A stretch of 42,374 nt of DNA, from NCBI GenBank assembly GCA_024400495.1, contig JAKSMR010000022.1, positions 1 to 42,374 of the forward strand, in the 5' to 3' direction. The stretch comes from Bacteroidales bacterium (GTDB taxonomy: Bacteria; Bacteroidota; Bacteroidia; Bacteroidales; P3). The notes under the pieces are model-generated. The model saw nothing but the letters and a program-made list of their open reading frames with translations. It was not told where the DNA came from and ran no database searches. Shown here in pieces: positions 1-7,662 of the stretch (its first letter is position 1; each line of letters starts with the position of its first letter). A program made the translations under genes and the position numbers.

Positions 1-56
1 CCCCAATAAAAAACACACTTCCCCCAATAAAAAACACACTTCCCCCAATAAAAAAA
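1..56. repeat. Tandem 21-bp repeat at the contig start; terminal direct repeat
   Basis: Units read CCCCCAATAAAAAACACACTT minus its last base in variants; a 20-base unit, a 21-base unit and a third, partial unit follow each other. Bases 1-48 are identical to bases 42327-42374, so this is either a circular-assembly overlap or a short terminal repeat. After closure the junction holds about three units between the end of the giant gene and the first late promoter. The function is unknown. Confidence 0.85.
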
Positions 57-70
57 CGGAATAACCGAAA

Positions 71-105
71 CGCCCCGGCTACGACTAACAACGCATGCCG
101 GGGCG
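71..105 (+). other. Strong hairpin carrying a late-promoter motif in its loop
   Basis: Nine perfect G/C-rich base pairs (CGCCCCGGC at 71-79 with GCCGGGGCG at 97-105) enclose a 17-base loop that contains TACGACTAAC. No T-tract follows on the + strand, so this is not a standard terminator. It may shape promoter access or stop transcripts entering from the giant gene. Confidence 0.6.
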
Positions 106-114
106 TGTTATGAT
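80..114 (+). promoter_or_regulatory. Putative phage late promoter, copy 1
   Basis: TACGACTAAC at 80-89 is followed by 19 bases and then TATGAT at 109-114. The same ten bases with the same 19-base spacing to a TANNNT hexamer occur at 16418 and 20792, each just upstream of a late gene block. The motif sits where a -35 box would lie but does not match TTGACA, so it is probably bound by a phage activator or read by an altered polymerase. It would drive the tail-fibre and lysis genes. Confidence 0.6.
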
Positions 115-143
115 TCCCTTGAAAACGGGGAGGAGGAAATGCG

Positions 144-1031
144 ATGGAGAGGATCTACAGCGCGGATGACCTGCAGCTGCTGTACATCGGCCGCCAGACA
201 GACAATGATCTGCCGAAGCGGTATATCGATGTGGGGCCGTATGTGGAGATGTATCCAGGCGCTCATTTTGATATCGTGGTGTTCCGGCCGGACGAGGATG
301 TCAGCTATTTTGCGGATGCCGCCCTGGAAGGCAGAACGCTGATCTGGACGATCCATGACGGGGATGTGGCTGTACCTGGCAGAGGCCGGGCACACATCAT
401 CATTTCAGAAGGCGAAGGCCGTCACAACCTGCATGACTTTATTACGGAGATCGGAGAGACGGAACAGGCCGAGATGGTGGAAGTGCCGGAGCCTGCGGAG
501 AGCTGGGTACACCGGGTCATTGATGCGAAGAACGCTGCGAACACGGCGGCGAATGCTGCGCTGGAGGCTGTGATCTCTGCTGATCAGTCGGCACAGGATG
601 CCGCGGAGGCGCTGAATGAGCTGCAGGAACGCATTGAGAGCGGAGAGTTTAAGGGCGAACCCGGCGACCCTGGCAAGGATGGCGCTACGCCGGTGAAGGG
701 CGTGGACTATTTCACTGCGGAGGAGCAGGATGCGTTTAAACGTGCTGTGACTCCTGTTAAGGGTGTTGACTATCGGGATGGTCGGGATGGCATTGACGGC
801 AAGGACGGTCTGAACGGCAGAGATGGTCGGGACGGAATTGATGCCACGCCTTATGACGATACGGAGATTCGCGCTGCTGTTTCGGATCTCAAGGACGATG
901 TTGTTAACCTAATCAACCGAGTAACTGACATTGAAAATAATGCCGAATCATACACCTTGCGGATTGATGCTGACGGCAATGCTACGCTTACAGCCTTGCA
1001 CGTTGACGAAAACGGCAATGCGACTATTTGA
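144..1031 (+). CDS. Tail-fibre or adaptor protein with collagen-like repeats
   Basis: A 295-residue protein. The N-terminal 110 residues look like a small beta-rich adaptor. Residues about 130-170 are Ala-rich and predicted helical. From about residue 173 a collagen-like Gly-X-Y stretch (GEPGDPGKDG) appears, and further GRDGIDGKDG repeats follow near residues 212-232. Similar mixed adaptor plus collagen proteins form fibres or receptor-binding parts of Firmicutes phages. The ATG at 144 is used because GAGGAGG lies just upstream; an ATG at 139 is in another frame. It ends in TGA. Base composition becomes AT-rich towards the 3' end, continuing into the next gene, a sign of exchanged receptor-binding sequence. 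Confidence 0.7.
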   Translation: MERIYSADDLQLLYIGRQTDNDLPKRYIDVGPYVEMYPGAHFDIVVFRPDEDVSYFADAALEGRTLIWTIHDGDVAVPGRGRAHIIISEGEGRHNLHDFITEIGETEQAEMVEVPEPAESWVHRVIDAKNAANTAANAALEAVISADQSAQDAAEALNELQERIESGEFKGEPGDPGKDGATPVKGVDYFTAEEQDAFKRAVTPVKGVDYRDGRDGIDGKDGLNGRDGRDGIDATPYDDTEIRAAVSDLKDDVVNLINRVTDIENNAESYTLRIDADGNATLTALHVDENGNATI

Positions 1032-1046
1032 TAGGAGGAGCATTAA

Positions 1047-2678
1047 ATGGATATTAAAACATTAAATGGCAATCCGATTGCTGATACTGCGGCAAGGCAG
1101 ACACTTACGCAAAAGCAGGATAAAATTAGTGATATTGATGATATTCGCCGTGAAGCTTCAGAAGGCAAGCAAGCACGAATCACAAATGAAGTGAATGAAA
1201 ACAGGAGGAAAATCGTTATACCAATCAAACGGAATCCTATTTATCCTGAAGTTCCTTCATTGTATGCTTTTTTGTATTCTTCTAGATTGTTGGACTTTCC
1301 AACATACTATAATTTTTAGAATTTCATTATTAGAAGTCAAAGTGAATATAGTGCCGTTTCGGTTAGCGAAAAATACTACTCAAGTATTGTGGATGCTGTG
1401 AATGATTCCAATGGCTCAACATCTTCGGATGGAAATACTGTGAAGAGAATATTTTGTACTAATTCAAATGATTCAAACATTTCTTACTTCTGCCATTTGA
1501 AACTTGTTGGTGATGTACAGCTTACCGAAGAAGTGCGCGTATATGATAGCTTGTTTATTGATTTGAACGGGCATACAATATCAATTACGAACGATGGTAG
1601 TATCAAATTTGATAATTACGAAAATCGAATGTTTGTACTTTATGGCAAGAAGAATAATAGTAGTGTAAACTGTATTTTAACTGGAACTTCAAAATGCGCT
1701 TTCGCATGCCCAAGGTTCACATATGTAATAGGTGGTAATTATACATTTTCAGCAGCACCGGATGACTATCGGCGACATAGTTTATTTGAAATATATGATG
1801 GAGGTTCAAGAACGGATTATAAAAAAAGCGATTTTAATGTATTATCGTATTTCAAAGACATCAATGTGGTTGCAAGAAATTCAAAAACTGATTCCATGAG
1901 AATTATACACGATTCTCGTTTTGAATTAAGTTCTACTCTTTATATTAAAGGATGTGTTTTTGACTGGCTAACGAAAAATGCTAAATACAATAGTGGACAT
2001 GTTGTATACTCTCAAGCTATGAATACAATTATTGAGTAGACAAAAATCAAACATTTGTTTACTGTGGATTATGGTGACGAGACACTATATTCGATTTGGC
2101 GCTTTGGTAATAGTAACAGCTATTTGTATATCAAAAATTCGGAAATCATTTCAACAAATGCTACAATTGGCGCATCTACCAATGGATCTGAAACAGTCAT
2201 AGTAGAAAACTCTCATTTAATTGGCGGTATTCATGGAGGTATATACGCAGCTGATCATTCTTGCCCAGTATTGGTGTCTGATGAGCTTACAAAACGAGCA
2301 AAGCATCAAACATTTAACATCAAGAACAGCGTTTTGTAGTTGGGTGACACATCTCTGTTTCCAAGTCTTACTGGACGCAACAATTATGCCAGCTACTTTG
2401 GATACGGATGCGATGTGAATTGCCATAATGTGGTGTTCAATGCTCCGACTGATTCAGGCAAAGCACCTGCAATTAAACAAGGCGAATCGAAGTATGGCGA
2501 TACTTCTACAGTCAGATTTAGTAAGTGCGATATGAAGTCTATTAGATGCGATGCAAATTGTAACGCTTATATTGGCGCTGAAATGCCCGAAAGCATTAAG
2601 AATAGCACGGTTAGCGGTAACAAGGTATTGACTGATGACTATTATACGTTCGATACTATCCTTGACCTTGGCTTCTGA
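1047..2678 (+). CDS. Tail fibre/receptor-binding protein, beta-helix-like, three in-frame TAG codons
   Basis: Under the standard code this would be four fragments. All lie in one frame, separated by TAG at 1317, 2037 and 2337, and the reading ends in TGA after 543 residues. The N-terminus (MDIKTLNGNPIADTAARQTL) is a short tail-fibre attachment type. The rest has many short Asn/Gly-rich beta strands (for example LFIDLNGHTISI and YLYIKNSEII), typical of right-handed parallel beta-helix fibres. AT content is much higher than in the structural genes to either side. The AGGAGG before the start and the position after the collagen-like gene support a role in receptor binding or surface-glycan cleavage; no catalytic residues can be assigned. 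Confidence 0.7.
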
Positions 2679-2695
2679 TTGTTGGAGGCGATAAT

Positions 2696-2905
2696 ATGAA
2701 TTTTGCAAAAATCACAAATGGACATACTTGGGTGGTTTATGGCGAACAATGGTGTTGCCCTAAATGTGGTCTTGTTGTCGATAGCCCAACTGACTATGAA
2801 GGATGCAAATGCCCAAACTGCGGTTTTCAATCAGAACGTGATAAGGGAAAATTCCTGACTGGTGATCTAAAGAAAACCACAAAGGAAATGCCTGTTGAAG
2901 AGTAA
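2696..2905 (+). CDS. Small zinc-ribbon protein
   Basis: A 69-residue protein with paired cysteines (CCPKCG near residue 20 and CKCPNCG near residue 38), the pattern of a rubredoxin-like or zinc-ribbon fold. GGAGG lies eight bases before the ATG. The gene is AT-rich like the tail fibre before it and may have arrived with it. The function is unknown; it could be a small regulator or a host-interaction protein. Confidence 0.65.
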   Translation: MNFAKITNGHTWVVYGEQWCCPKCGLVVDSPTDYEGCKCPNCGFQSERDKGKFLTGDLKKTTKEMPVEE

Positions 2906-3000
2906 CTGCTGACTATTGCATAAGTTTGCGTGGCAACCGCTTGTATCGTCCTGCGGTCGGTGCTTTGAGTGTGCTAAAGAAAACATAAACAGGAGTAAAT

Positions 3001-3207
3001 ATGGCACGGAATGAATTGATTGAATGCCCATTTTGCAAAAAGAATGCGGCATACATCACAAAAAACGAATGTTTGTTCAATGGTTGTATTTCTTTTTCGT
3101 TGCATCATACGGTGAGCAACTGTGTTTTATCAGAATGGATAAGCCATTCTGTGTTCGGCACAGAAGAACGAGCCGCGAGAGCATGGAATGAGCGTAAGTG
3201 TGATTAA
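3001..3207 (+). CDS. Lar-like restriction-alleviation family small protein
   Basis: A 68-residue protein of the Lar type: an N-terminal CPFCKK knuckle, a Cys/His-rich centre and a C-terminal EERAARAWNER element, which is the hallmark ending of Lar-family proteins. Named Lar proteins of lambdoid prophages modulate type I restriction, but most Firmicutes phage members are untested. A gap of 95 bases without recognised features precedes it, and AGGAG sits before the ATG. Confidence 0.65.
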   Translation: MARNELIECPFCKKNAAYITKNECLFNGCISFSLHHTVSNCVLSEWISHSVFGTEERAARAWNERKCD

Positions 3208-3232
3208 GGAAACCACAAAGGATGTGACCTGA

Positions 3233-3874
3233 ATGACGATTGAACAAGTTATATCCGATTTCCGTTAGTGCCTTGGATGGCCATATGTCAGCCCTGGCGG
3301 AACCGGAAAGGATTGCTCCAGGAGCGGCATTGACTGCTCTGGCATGTTTGTTAGGGCGTACAAGCTGCACGGTGCGTAGATCTACCATGGTTCCAACCGG
3401 ATCTGGAGAAAGCACTTATCAAGCAAAGGAAAACTGACGAGCGCAAATCAGCTCAAAGTCGGAATGGCAGTTTTCAAATGGAAGGACAGAGACACTACAT
3501 ACCATGACGGCCTTGGTGACTTTCATCATATCGGGCTGGTATGCTCAATGAATCCTGTGGAGATCATCCACGCATCATCGGCTGCCGGCAAGGTGACAAC
3601 GGACACCAGCATTAAAAACTGGACGCACTGGGGTGTGCTGACCGAGGTTCCGGTGGATCAGCAGGACGGGCCTGCGCAGGAGAATAACCAGAGGACCGTA
3701 ACAGCGGAAAGCGGCGAGACAGTTTTTATGCGCTACAAGCCGAGCAGAAAGATGAAGTATGTGGCGCGTGTGCCTGTCGGTGCCATTGTTGATGTCCTGA
3801 GCGAGAGCGGCGAGTGGAGCCTGATCGAGTACAACGGTAAAACAGGGTACATGATGACCAAATTTTTGAAATGA
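3233..3874 (+). CDS. NlpC/P60-type endolysin with SH3-like tail, two in-frame TAG codons
   Basis: The reading frame is open for 213 residues only if TAG at codons 12 (3266) and 49 (3377) is translated. Residues 1-130 form an NlpC/P60 cysteine peptidase: Cys35 in GIDCSGM, His99 in DFHHIGLV and His113 in EIIHASS give the usual Cys-His-His set. Residues about 150-213 form a bacterial SH3-like wall-binding domain ending GYMMTKFLK. It would cut peptidoglycan peptide stems at lysis. The holin-like genes follow directly. Without TAG decoding only an 11-residue peptide is made from this start, so lysis depends on the recoding. Confidence 0.88.
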
Positions 3875-3884
3875 GGTGTTACCC

Positions 3885-4214
3885 ATGGTTGAATTTATTG
3901 CCCGGTATTGGCTGCAGTGGCTGTTTGGTTTGGTCGCCGCCGGATTCGGGTTGATGTACCGGAACCTGGCAAAGCGGCTGCATCAGGAGCAGGAGAAGCG
4001 AAAGGCGCTGGAGGACGGCATGCTGGCCCTGCTGAGAAACGGCATCGTGGACGGTTACAACCGTTGCCAGGAAAAGGGCTGCTGCCCCATTTATGTGCGG
4101 GAAAACCTGACGAAAATGTATACAGCATACCACAATTTGGGCGGCAATGGTGTTATTACCGGGTTAATGGACGATATCAAAAAAATGCCGGTAAGCCCGG
4201 CAGGAGGTAAGTGA
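3885..4214 (+). CDS. Holin-like membrane protein 1
   Basis: A 109-residue protein with one hydrophobic N-terminal segment (FIARYWLQWLFGLVAAGFGLM, shortened at either end) followed by a charged, heptad-like helix and a soluble C-terminus with four cysteines. It starts at the ATG at 3885, eleven bases after the endolysin stop, with GAGGTG upstream; a GTG at 3876 is the alternative. The single-membrane-segment layout next to the endolysin suggests a holin or lysis regulator. Confidence 0.6.
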   Translation: MVEFIARYWLQWLFGLVAAGFGLMYRNLAKRLHQEQEKRKALEDGMLALLRNGIVDGYNRCQEKGCCPIYVRENLTKMYTAYHNLGGNGVITGLMDDIKKMPVSPAGGK

Positions 4215-4215
4215 C

Positions 4216-4446
4216 ATGGTGAACTGGAAACGGAAGCTGACGAGCAGAAAGCTCTGGGTTGCATTGGCCGGATTTGTTAGCGGCATCCTGATCGCCTGCG
4301 GCAAGACGGAAGCGGAGGCGACCCAGGTGGCTGCGCTGATCATGAGCGCCGCCAGTGTTGTTGGTTATGTGATCGGTGAGGGGCTTGTGGATGCCGGCGG
4401 CTGGAATATTGAGGGTGGTGATCCCTCAGATGACGGCGAGCAGTGA
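4216..4446 (+). CDS. Holin
   Basis: A 76-residue protein with a basic N-terminus (NWKRKLTSRKLW) and two hydrophobic segments (about residues 14-29 and 38-54) split by a short acidic turn. This is the small two-helix holin layout of many Gram-positive phages, and its C-terminus is short and acidic. AGGAGG precedes the start, and the gene follows the first holin-like gene at once. It would form membrane lesions that let the endolysin reach the wall. Confidence 0.75.
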   Translation: MVNWKRKLTSRKLWVALAGFVSGILIACGKTEAEATQVAALIMSAASVVGYVIGEGLVDAGGWNIEGGDPSDDGEQ

Positions 4447-4669
4447 CAGGAAGCACCGTATACAGGTCTATCCGAAATCTGTTGTTCAGCTGGCTATCAA
4501 TGAAACCGTTTATGGCCAGGATAATGTGAAGATCTGCAGCGACCTGTTCCTGGGCGACATGACCTACGAACAGGCAGCGGAGGAACACCATTTGTCTGTG
4601 CGCGGTCTGCATAAGCGGGTCAAGCGGATATCCGGCCCATTGGAAGATTACCTGAAAAAACTGAATTGA
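4430..4669 (+). CDS. Small helix-turn-helix protein (sigma region 4-like)
   Basis: A 79-residue protein read from the ATG at 4430, which overlaps the holin 3' end by 17 bases in another frame. Residues 44-67 (MTYEQAAEEHHLSVRGLHKRVK) form a helix-turn-helix resembling sigma-70 region 4 or RinA/ArpU-type late regulators. It is followed at once by a terminator, so it closes the lysis operon. It is a candidate for the factor that reads the TACGACTAAC promoters, although that is only inference from its fold and the absence of a better candidate. Confidence 0.6.
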   Translation: MTASSDRKHRIQVYPKSVVQLAINETVYGQDNVKICSDLFLGDMTYEQAAEEHHLSVRGLHKRVKRISGPLEDYLKKLN

Positions 4670-4672
4670 AGT

Positions 4673-4715
4673 GCTCTGGTTGTGCATGTAGTGTGCATGA
4701 CCAGGGCTTTTTTTT
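4673..4715 (+). terminator. Rho-independent terminator after the lysis operon
   Basis: An imperfect 15-bp stem with G-U pairs (GCTCTGGTTGTGCAT against GTGCATGACCAGGGC) is followed by eight T residues. Confidence 0.8.
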
Positions 4716-4754
4716 GTTTGCCTTTCTGAGGGATGATGGACACAGGAGGTGACG

Positions 4755-5135
4755 ATGATGTGGCAGCAATTTAATCCAAACCCTGCCGGTGCCAGGATCG
4801 GAGACTGCGCAGTACGGGCCGTATGCGGTGCGTTGGGTATCGATTGGGTCGAGGGATATATCGGCCTGACGAAAAAAGGGCTGGCCATGTTTGACCTGCC
4901 AACGGCGAACCGGGTATGGGGTTCCTATCTGTAGGACCACGGTTTCCGCATGAAACCCGTAGAAGCCAAATGTGACAAATGTTACAAGGTTCGTGATTTT
5001 GCTGCAGAGCATCCAAATGGCATTTTTGTGATCGGAACCGGGTCACATGCGATATGCATCCGAGACGGGAAATGGTATGACACATGGGACAGCGGAGACG
5101 AATTCCCGATCTATTATTTTGAGAGGAGCACCTGA
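4755..5135 (+). CDS. Small papain-like (C39-type fold) cysteine protein, one in-frame TAG
   Basis: Two open segments in one frame are joined across TAG at 4932, giving 126 residues. The N-terminal GARIGDCAVRAVCGALG has the GDC-x-x-RA signature of small papain-fold proteins of phages and integrative elements. GSHAICIRDGKWYDTWDSGD near the C-terminus supplies the expected His and Asp. Cys18 (or its neighbour), the His and the Asp would form a catalytic triad, although activity is unproven. AGGAGGTGACG precedes the ATG. A GTG at 4749 is an alternative start. Confidence 0.65.
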
Positions 5136-5137
5136 CG

Positions 5138-5466
5138 ATGGCCATGTACAATCCGTATTTCTATCAGCCCCCTATACAGTCAAAAACATCTACAAGATCG
5201 AAATGCTCGACGATGGCGGGTACAGCCAGGACAGCTACAGCCAGGACAACTACAGCCGGGATGGCGAGTGGAATGCCCGCGGCGTGTACAGCAGGGGCCA
5301 TGGGGGCAACTCTTATGGTCATAACAGCTATGATCGTGGCCGGTACAGCCGTGACGACAACATGCAGCGCATGAGCGATCAGCTGCGTGAAATGATGAAC
5401 GACAACAGCCTGAGCAGCAGCCAGAGGGATGCTGTGCGGCGTGCCGTTGACATGATCGGTCGATAA
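5138..5466 (+). CDS. Gly/Tyr/Ser-rich small protein, apparently frameshifted
   Basis: The ATG at 5138 begins a plausible N-terminus (MAMYNPYFYQPPIQSK). The conserved-looking rest (YKIEMLDDGGYSQDSY and onwards to MIGR) lies in the -1 frame. A single extra A in the A5 run near 5180, or a -1 slip there, would join them. If translation starts inside the second frame, the first ATG is at 5203, giving an 87-residue protein with no good ribosome site. The C-terminal part has YSRD/YSQD repeats and a final helical segment (SDQLREMMNDNSLSSSQRDAV). It resembles small repeat proteins common near prophage ends in Firmicutes; the function is unknown. Confidence 0.5.
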
Positions 5467-5473
5467 AAAAACG

Positions 5474-5506
5474 GAGGCTCCCTAAATTCCGGGAGCCTCT
5501 TTTTTT
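5474..5506 (+). terminator. Rho-independent terminator
   Basis: A perfect nine-pair stem (GAGGCTCCC with GGGAGCCTC) around an eight-base loop, followed by seven T residues. It closes the rightward transcripts before the attachment region. Confidence 0.9.
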
Positions 5507-5541
5507 CTGCCTACAATTCTGCCTACCGTTTTGCCTACCAT
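5506..5541 (-). repeat. Three 12-bp direct repeats, candidate integrase arm-type sites (left cluster)
   Basis: The units are TCTGCCTACAAT, TCTGCCTACCGT and TTTGCCTACCAT in direct, uninterrupted succession. The same TTTGCCTACC unit occurs twice at 5751-5774 on the other side of the attP core. Such paired clusters are what a tyrosine integrase needs for its N-terminal arm-binding domain. Confidence 0.6.
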
Positions 5542-5605
5542 AGGGTACTAAAAAGAGCATAAAATGCACTAAATTTACACTATTTTGCACTAATAAAAAG
5601 GCATG

Positions 5606-5640
5606 AAAAAACCCCAGGAACGTTGATTTTCCTAGGGTTT
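5606..5640 (-). terminator. Leftward terminator next to the attP core
   Basis: On the minus strand AAACCCTAGG pairs with CCTGGGGTTT (one mismatch), and a T-run follows. It lies just after the 3' end of the tRNA-like core, so after integration it could end transcription of the rebuilt host tRNA gene. Confidence 0.65.
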
Positions 5641-5647
5641 CAGCATG

Positions 5648-5691
5648 TACGCCCGGCAAGATTCGAACTTGTGACCTTCAGAGTCGGAGTC
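5648..5691 (-). other. attP core: 3' part of a tRNA-Arg(CCG) gene
   Basis: Read on the minus strand, this stretch gives an anticodon loop CTCCGAC (anticodon CCG), the 3' anticodon strand, a five-base variable loop, a T arm with TTCGAAT and an acceptor 3' strand CGGGCGT with discriminator A. The outer T-stem pair is A-C, and only the inner three anticodon-stem pairs are kept on the 5' side, after which tRNA likeness ends. No D arm is present. A truncated tRNA 3' end beside an integrase is the classic attachment core for tRNA-gene integration. Confidence 0.75.
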
Positions 5692-5721
5692 TTGTGGTTA
5701 AGGAACGTGTACCTGTTGATT

Positions 5722-6858
5722 TTACTTGGTTTGTGCGGTTTTTATTTCGTTTTGCCTACCGTTTTGCCTACATGACAACATTTTTTCGATGTCAGACATG
5801 GCTTGCTTGACTCTGTAGTCTGATACATGATCATAGACACGCAGGATCATTTTCTCGTCCGCGTGGCCCATCCACTTCATGGCAAGTTTTAGATCCACAC
5901 CGGCATCACGGAGCATTGTGCAGTACGAATGACGAAGATCGTGCGGACGAATGTTGACCTATATCCATTTCTTTGACCGATCTCTCCAGCGCTTCTGATT
6001 CACACCGTTCAGTTTGCATTCGATCGCAAGAAAATAACTGTTCCAGGCTGACTTGAACGCGGATTCTGACATTGTTTTTCCACCATTCCTTGCCGGAGCG
6101 ACCAGGCCTGTATGGCCTTTCAGGGCATTCTCGAGAACACTCACCATCGGCACCGTTCGTGTGCCTGCGGCAGTCTTTGTGTCCGCAATGATCGGCTGAT
6201 TGCTGTCGAACCGAACAGCCTCCCTCACATAAATGCAATGATTGATGTAGTCTACATCTCTGTCTATATCCAGAGCCAGTGCTTCGCCACGACGGAGGCC
6301 GGCGTACAGCATAACCATTATAGCCAAGTGGAAAAAATGATCTGAATTATCCAGGATCAGCTGCCTTTCTTCCTGCGTGATTGCACGGTGCGTACCTTCT
6401 GTACCACGCGGAGGCTGTGCATGCTTTGATTTCATCGGGTTTGTCCTGATGTATCCGTCATCACAGGCCGTGTCAAACATAGAATAAAAAAGCTGCCTGC
6501 TGCGCTTGATCGTGCTGGCTGAATACCCATCATAATGCAGCCATATGCGTTTTATGTCCGACGGGCGGACATCCTGAATAAACATATCGCCGACCGCATC
6601 GATCATGGCATCCATCTGCTTTGCGTAGTCGTTATAGCATTTTTTTGATACATCGTGCCTGTGTACAGGCAGCCAGGAGGCGGCGTAATCGCGTACCGTT
6701 GTATGAGCTGCGTCTTTCTTCATGCCCTGCTTTTCCTGCAGTTTGTACGCATCCCTGGCCTACAGCGCCTATCGCTATGTGCTGCCCATGAACCATTGAT
6801 TTTTATACCGGCAGGCATAACGCCCGTCTGATCTCTGTTTCAGATGCTGCCTGGGCAT
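5722..6858 (-). CDS. int: Tyrosine integrase, four in-frame TAG codons
   Basis: The frame gives 378 residues, the usual length for this family, only if TAG is read at 6760, 6769, 6775 (codons 28-33, three within six codons) and 5959 (codon 300). The N-terminal arm-binding domain has SDGRYACRYKNQWFMG; a SAM-like core-binding domain follows (about 55-150). The catalytic domain shows Arg189 in AGLRRGEAL, HDLRH at 306-310 directly after the TAG codon, His332 in WMGHAD and nucleophile Tyr342 in RVYDH. It would recombine the tRNA-Arg core at 5648. Its start overlaps the stop of the XRE gene by 19 bases. Its 3' end contains two arm-type repeats, which encode the C-terminal GRQN residues. Confidence 0.93.
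5751..5774 (-). repeat. Two 12-bp direct repeats, candidate integrase arm-type sites (right cluster)
   Basis: TTTGCCTACCGT and TTTGCCTACATG stand in the same direction and sequence class as the three units at 5506-5541. They lie inside the integrase 3' coding end, so the integrase may be autoregulated by its own binding. Confidence 0.6.
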
Positions 6859-7394
6859 TGATCATCACTCCAATCATCATCAAGAAGACTGTCAAACGCC
6901 TTTTTGACATAGGCATAATCAACGTGTGCCCTGCGATCCAGCGCAGGGTCATTTGATTTACAGGATTCCATGTAGTTACGCAGCGTGATCTTGACCGGCT
7001 CTCTGCGCATGGCCGGGCTCTGAACGGCGTGTAGTACATCAAGTTTCAGCATGGCCTTCCTGTCCCCGTGCCACTGGCACAGCAGATAAAACAGATCGTT
7101 TTTTTCGTCATCGCTCATGGCATCAATGGTGGCGATCAGCTGCGCGGAACGATCTGTGACCTGGCTGACATGGGGATACAGCTCATAGCTGGTGCAGTGG
7201 ATGATCCGGCAAAGAGCGGGGAACACAGAGACAGGGATATCACGCTTGCCTCGTTCCCAGGCAGAGACCATGTGCATGCTGATACTATCCCCTGTTACAT
7301 CCGTCAGCGCGTCTGCCAGCTGCTGCTGCGTTATGCGTGCGCGTTTTCTATAAATGGCAATGTTTGCACCGATTTCGCGTGAGACACAAATCAT
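6840..7394 (-). CDS. XRE-family regulator with long C-terminal domain
   Basis: A 184-residue protein. The N-terminal helix-turn-helix (about residues 5-65) reads IGANIAIYRKRARITQQQLADAL, then a turn and SMHMVSAWERGKRDIP, typical of Cro/CI-type regulators. The 120-residue C-terminal part is helical and unassigned. The ATG at 7394 is chosen for GGAGGTGATC just upstream. It shares a leftward unit with the integrase and overlaps it, so it probably controls integration or maintenance. It contains no TAG, unlike the second repressor. Confidence 0.75.
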   Translation of the reverse strand: MICVSREIGANIAIYRKRARITQQQLADALTDVTGDSISMHMVSAWERGKRDIPVSVFPALCRIIHCTSYELYPHVSQVTDRSAQLIATIDAMSDDEKNDLFYLLCQWHGDRKAMLKLDVLHAVQSPAMRREPVKITLRNYMESCKSNDPALDRRAHVDYAYVKKAFDSLLDDDWSDDQCPGSI

Positions 7395-7538
7395 GGCATG
7401 ATCACCTCCGAAAAATGAGGTCTTATTTCTTTCATACAGGATCATGATTTGCTTTTATGCTTGTATACATGAAATTTTCGCAAGGATATAATTATGACTA
7501 CAGGATCGATCCGAACATTTCATGAGGGGGGCGAAAAA

Positions 7539-7649
7539 ATGAAAAGCATCAACTGGAAACGTGAGATCATGGTGCTGCTTGAAAGGGTGAATGACGAAAA
7601 GGTGCTGCGCAGAGTGTGGAAGATCCTTATGTCGGTCGTTATGAACTGA
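7539..7649 (+). CDS. 36-residue small protein between the two repressor genes
   Basis: MKSINWKREIMVLLERVNDEKVL and so on (shown shortened), ending in TGA. The pattern of a short amphipathic protein with D-EK-L and a basic C-terminus recurs near repressors in Firmicutes prophages. GAGGGGGGC lies eight bases upstream of the ATG, and a TATAAT sequence lies about 50 bases before it. It points rightward between two leftward genes, so it needs its own promoter. The function is unknown. Confidence 0.55.
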   Translation: MKSINWKREIMVLLERVNDEKVLRRVWKILMSVVMN

Positions 7650-7662
7650 TTTATCCAGGGTG

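Noticed and set aside
71-105. A standard terminator before the first gene
   Set aside because: The stem is strong but no T-run follows in either direction, and a promoter-like motif lies in the loop.
5640-5720. A complete tRNA gene, possibly the missing suppressor tRNA
   Set aside because: Only the 3' part of a tRNA is present, the anticodon reads CCG (Arg), and no D arm or 5' acceptor strand can be found. It is an attachment core.
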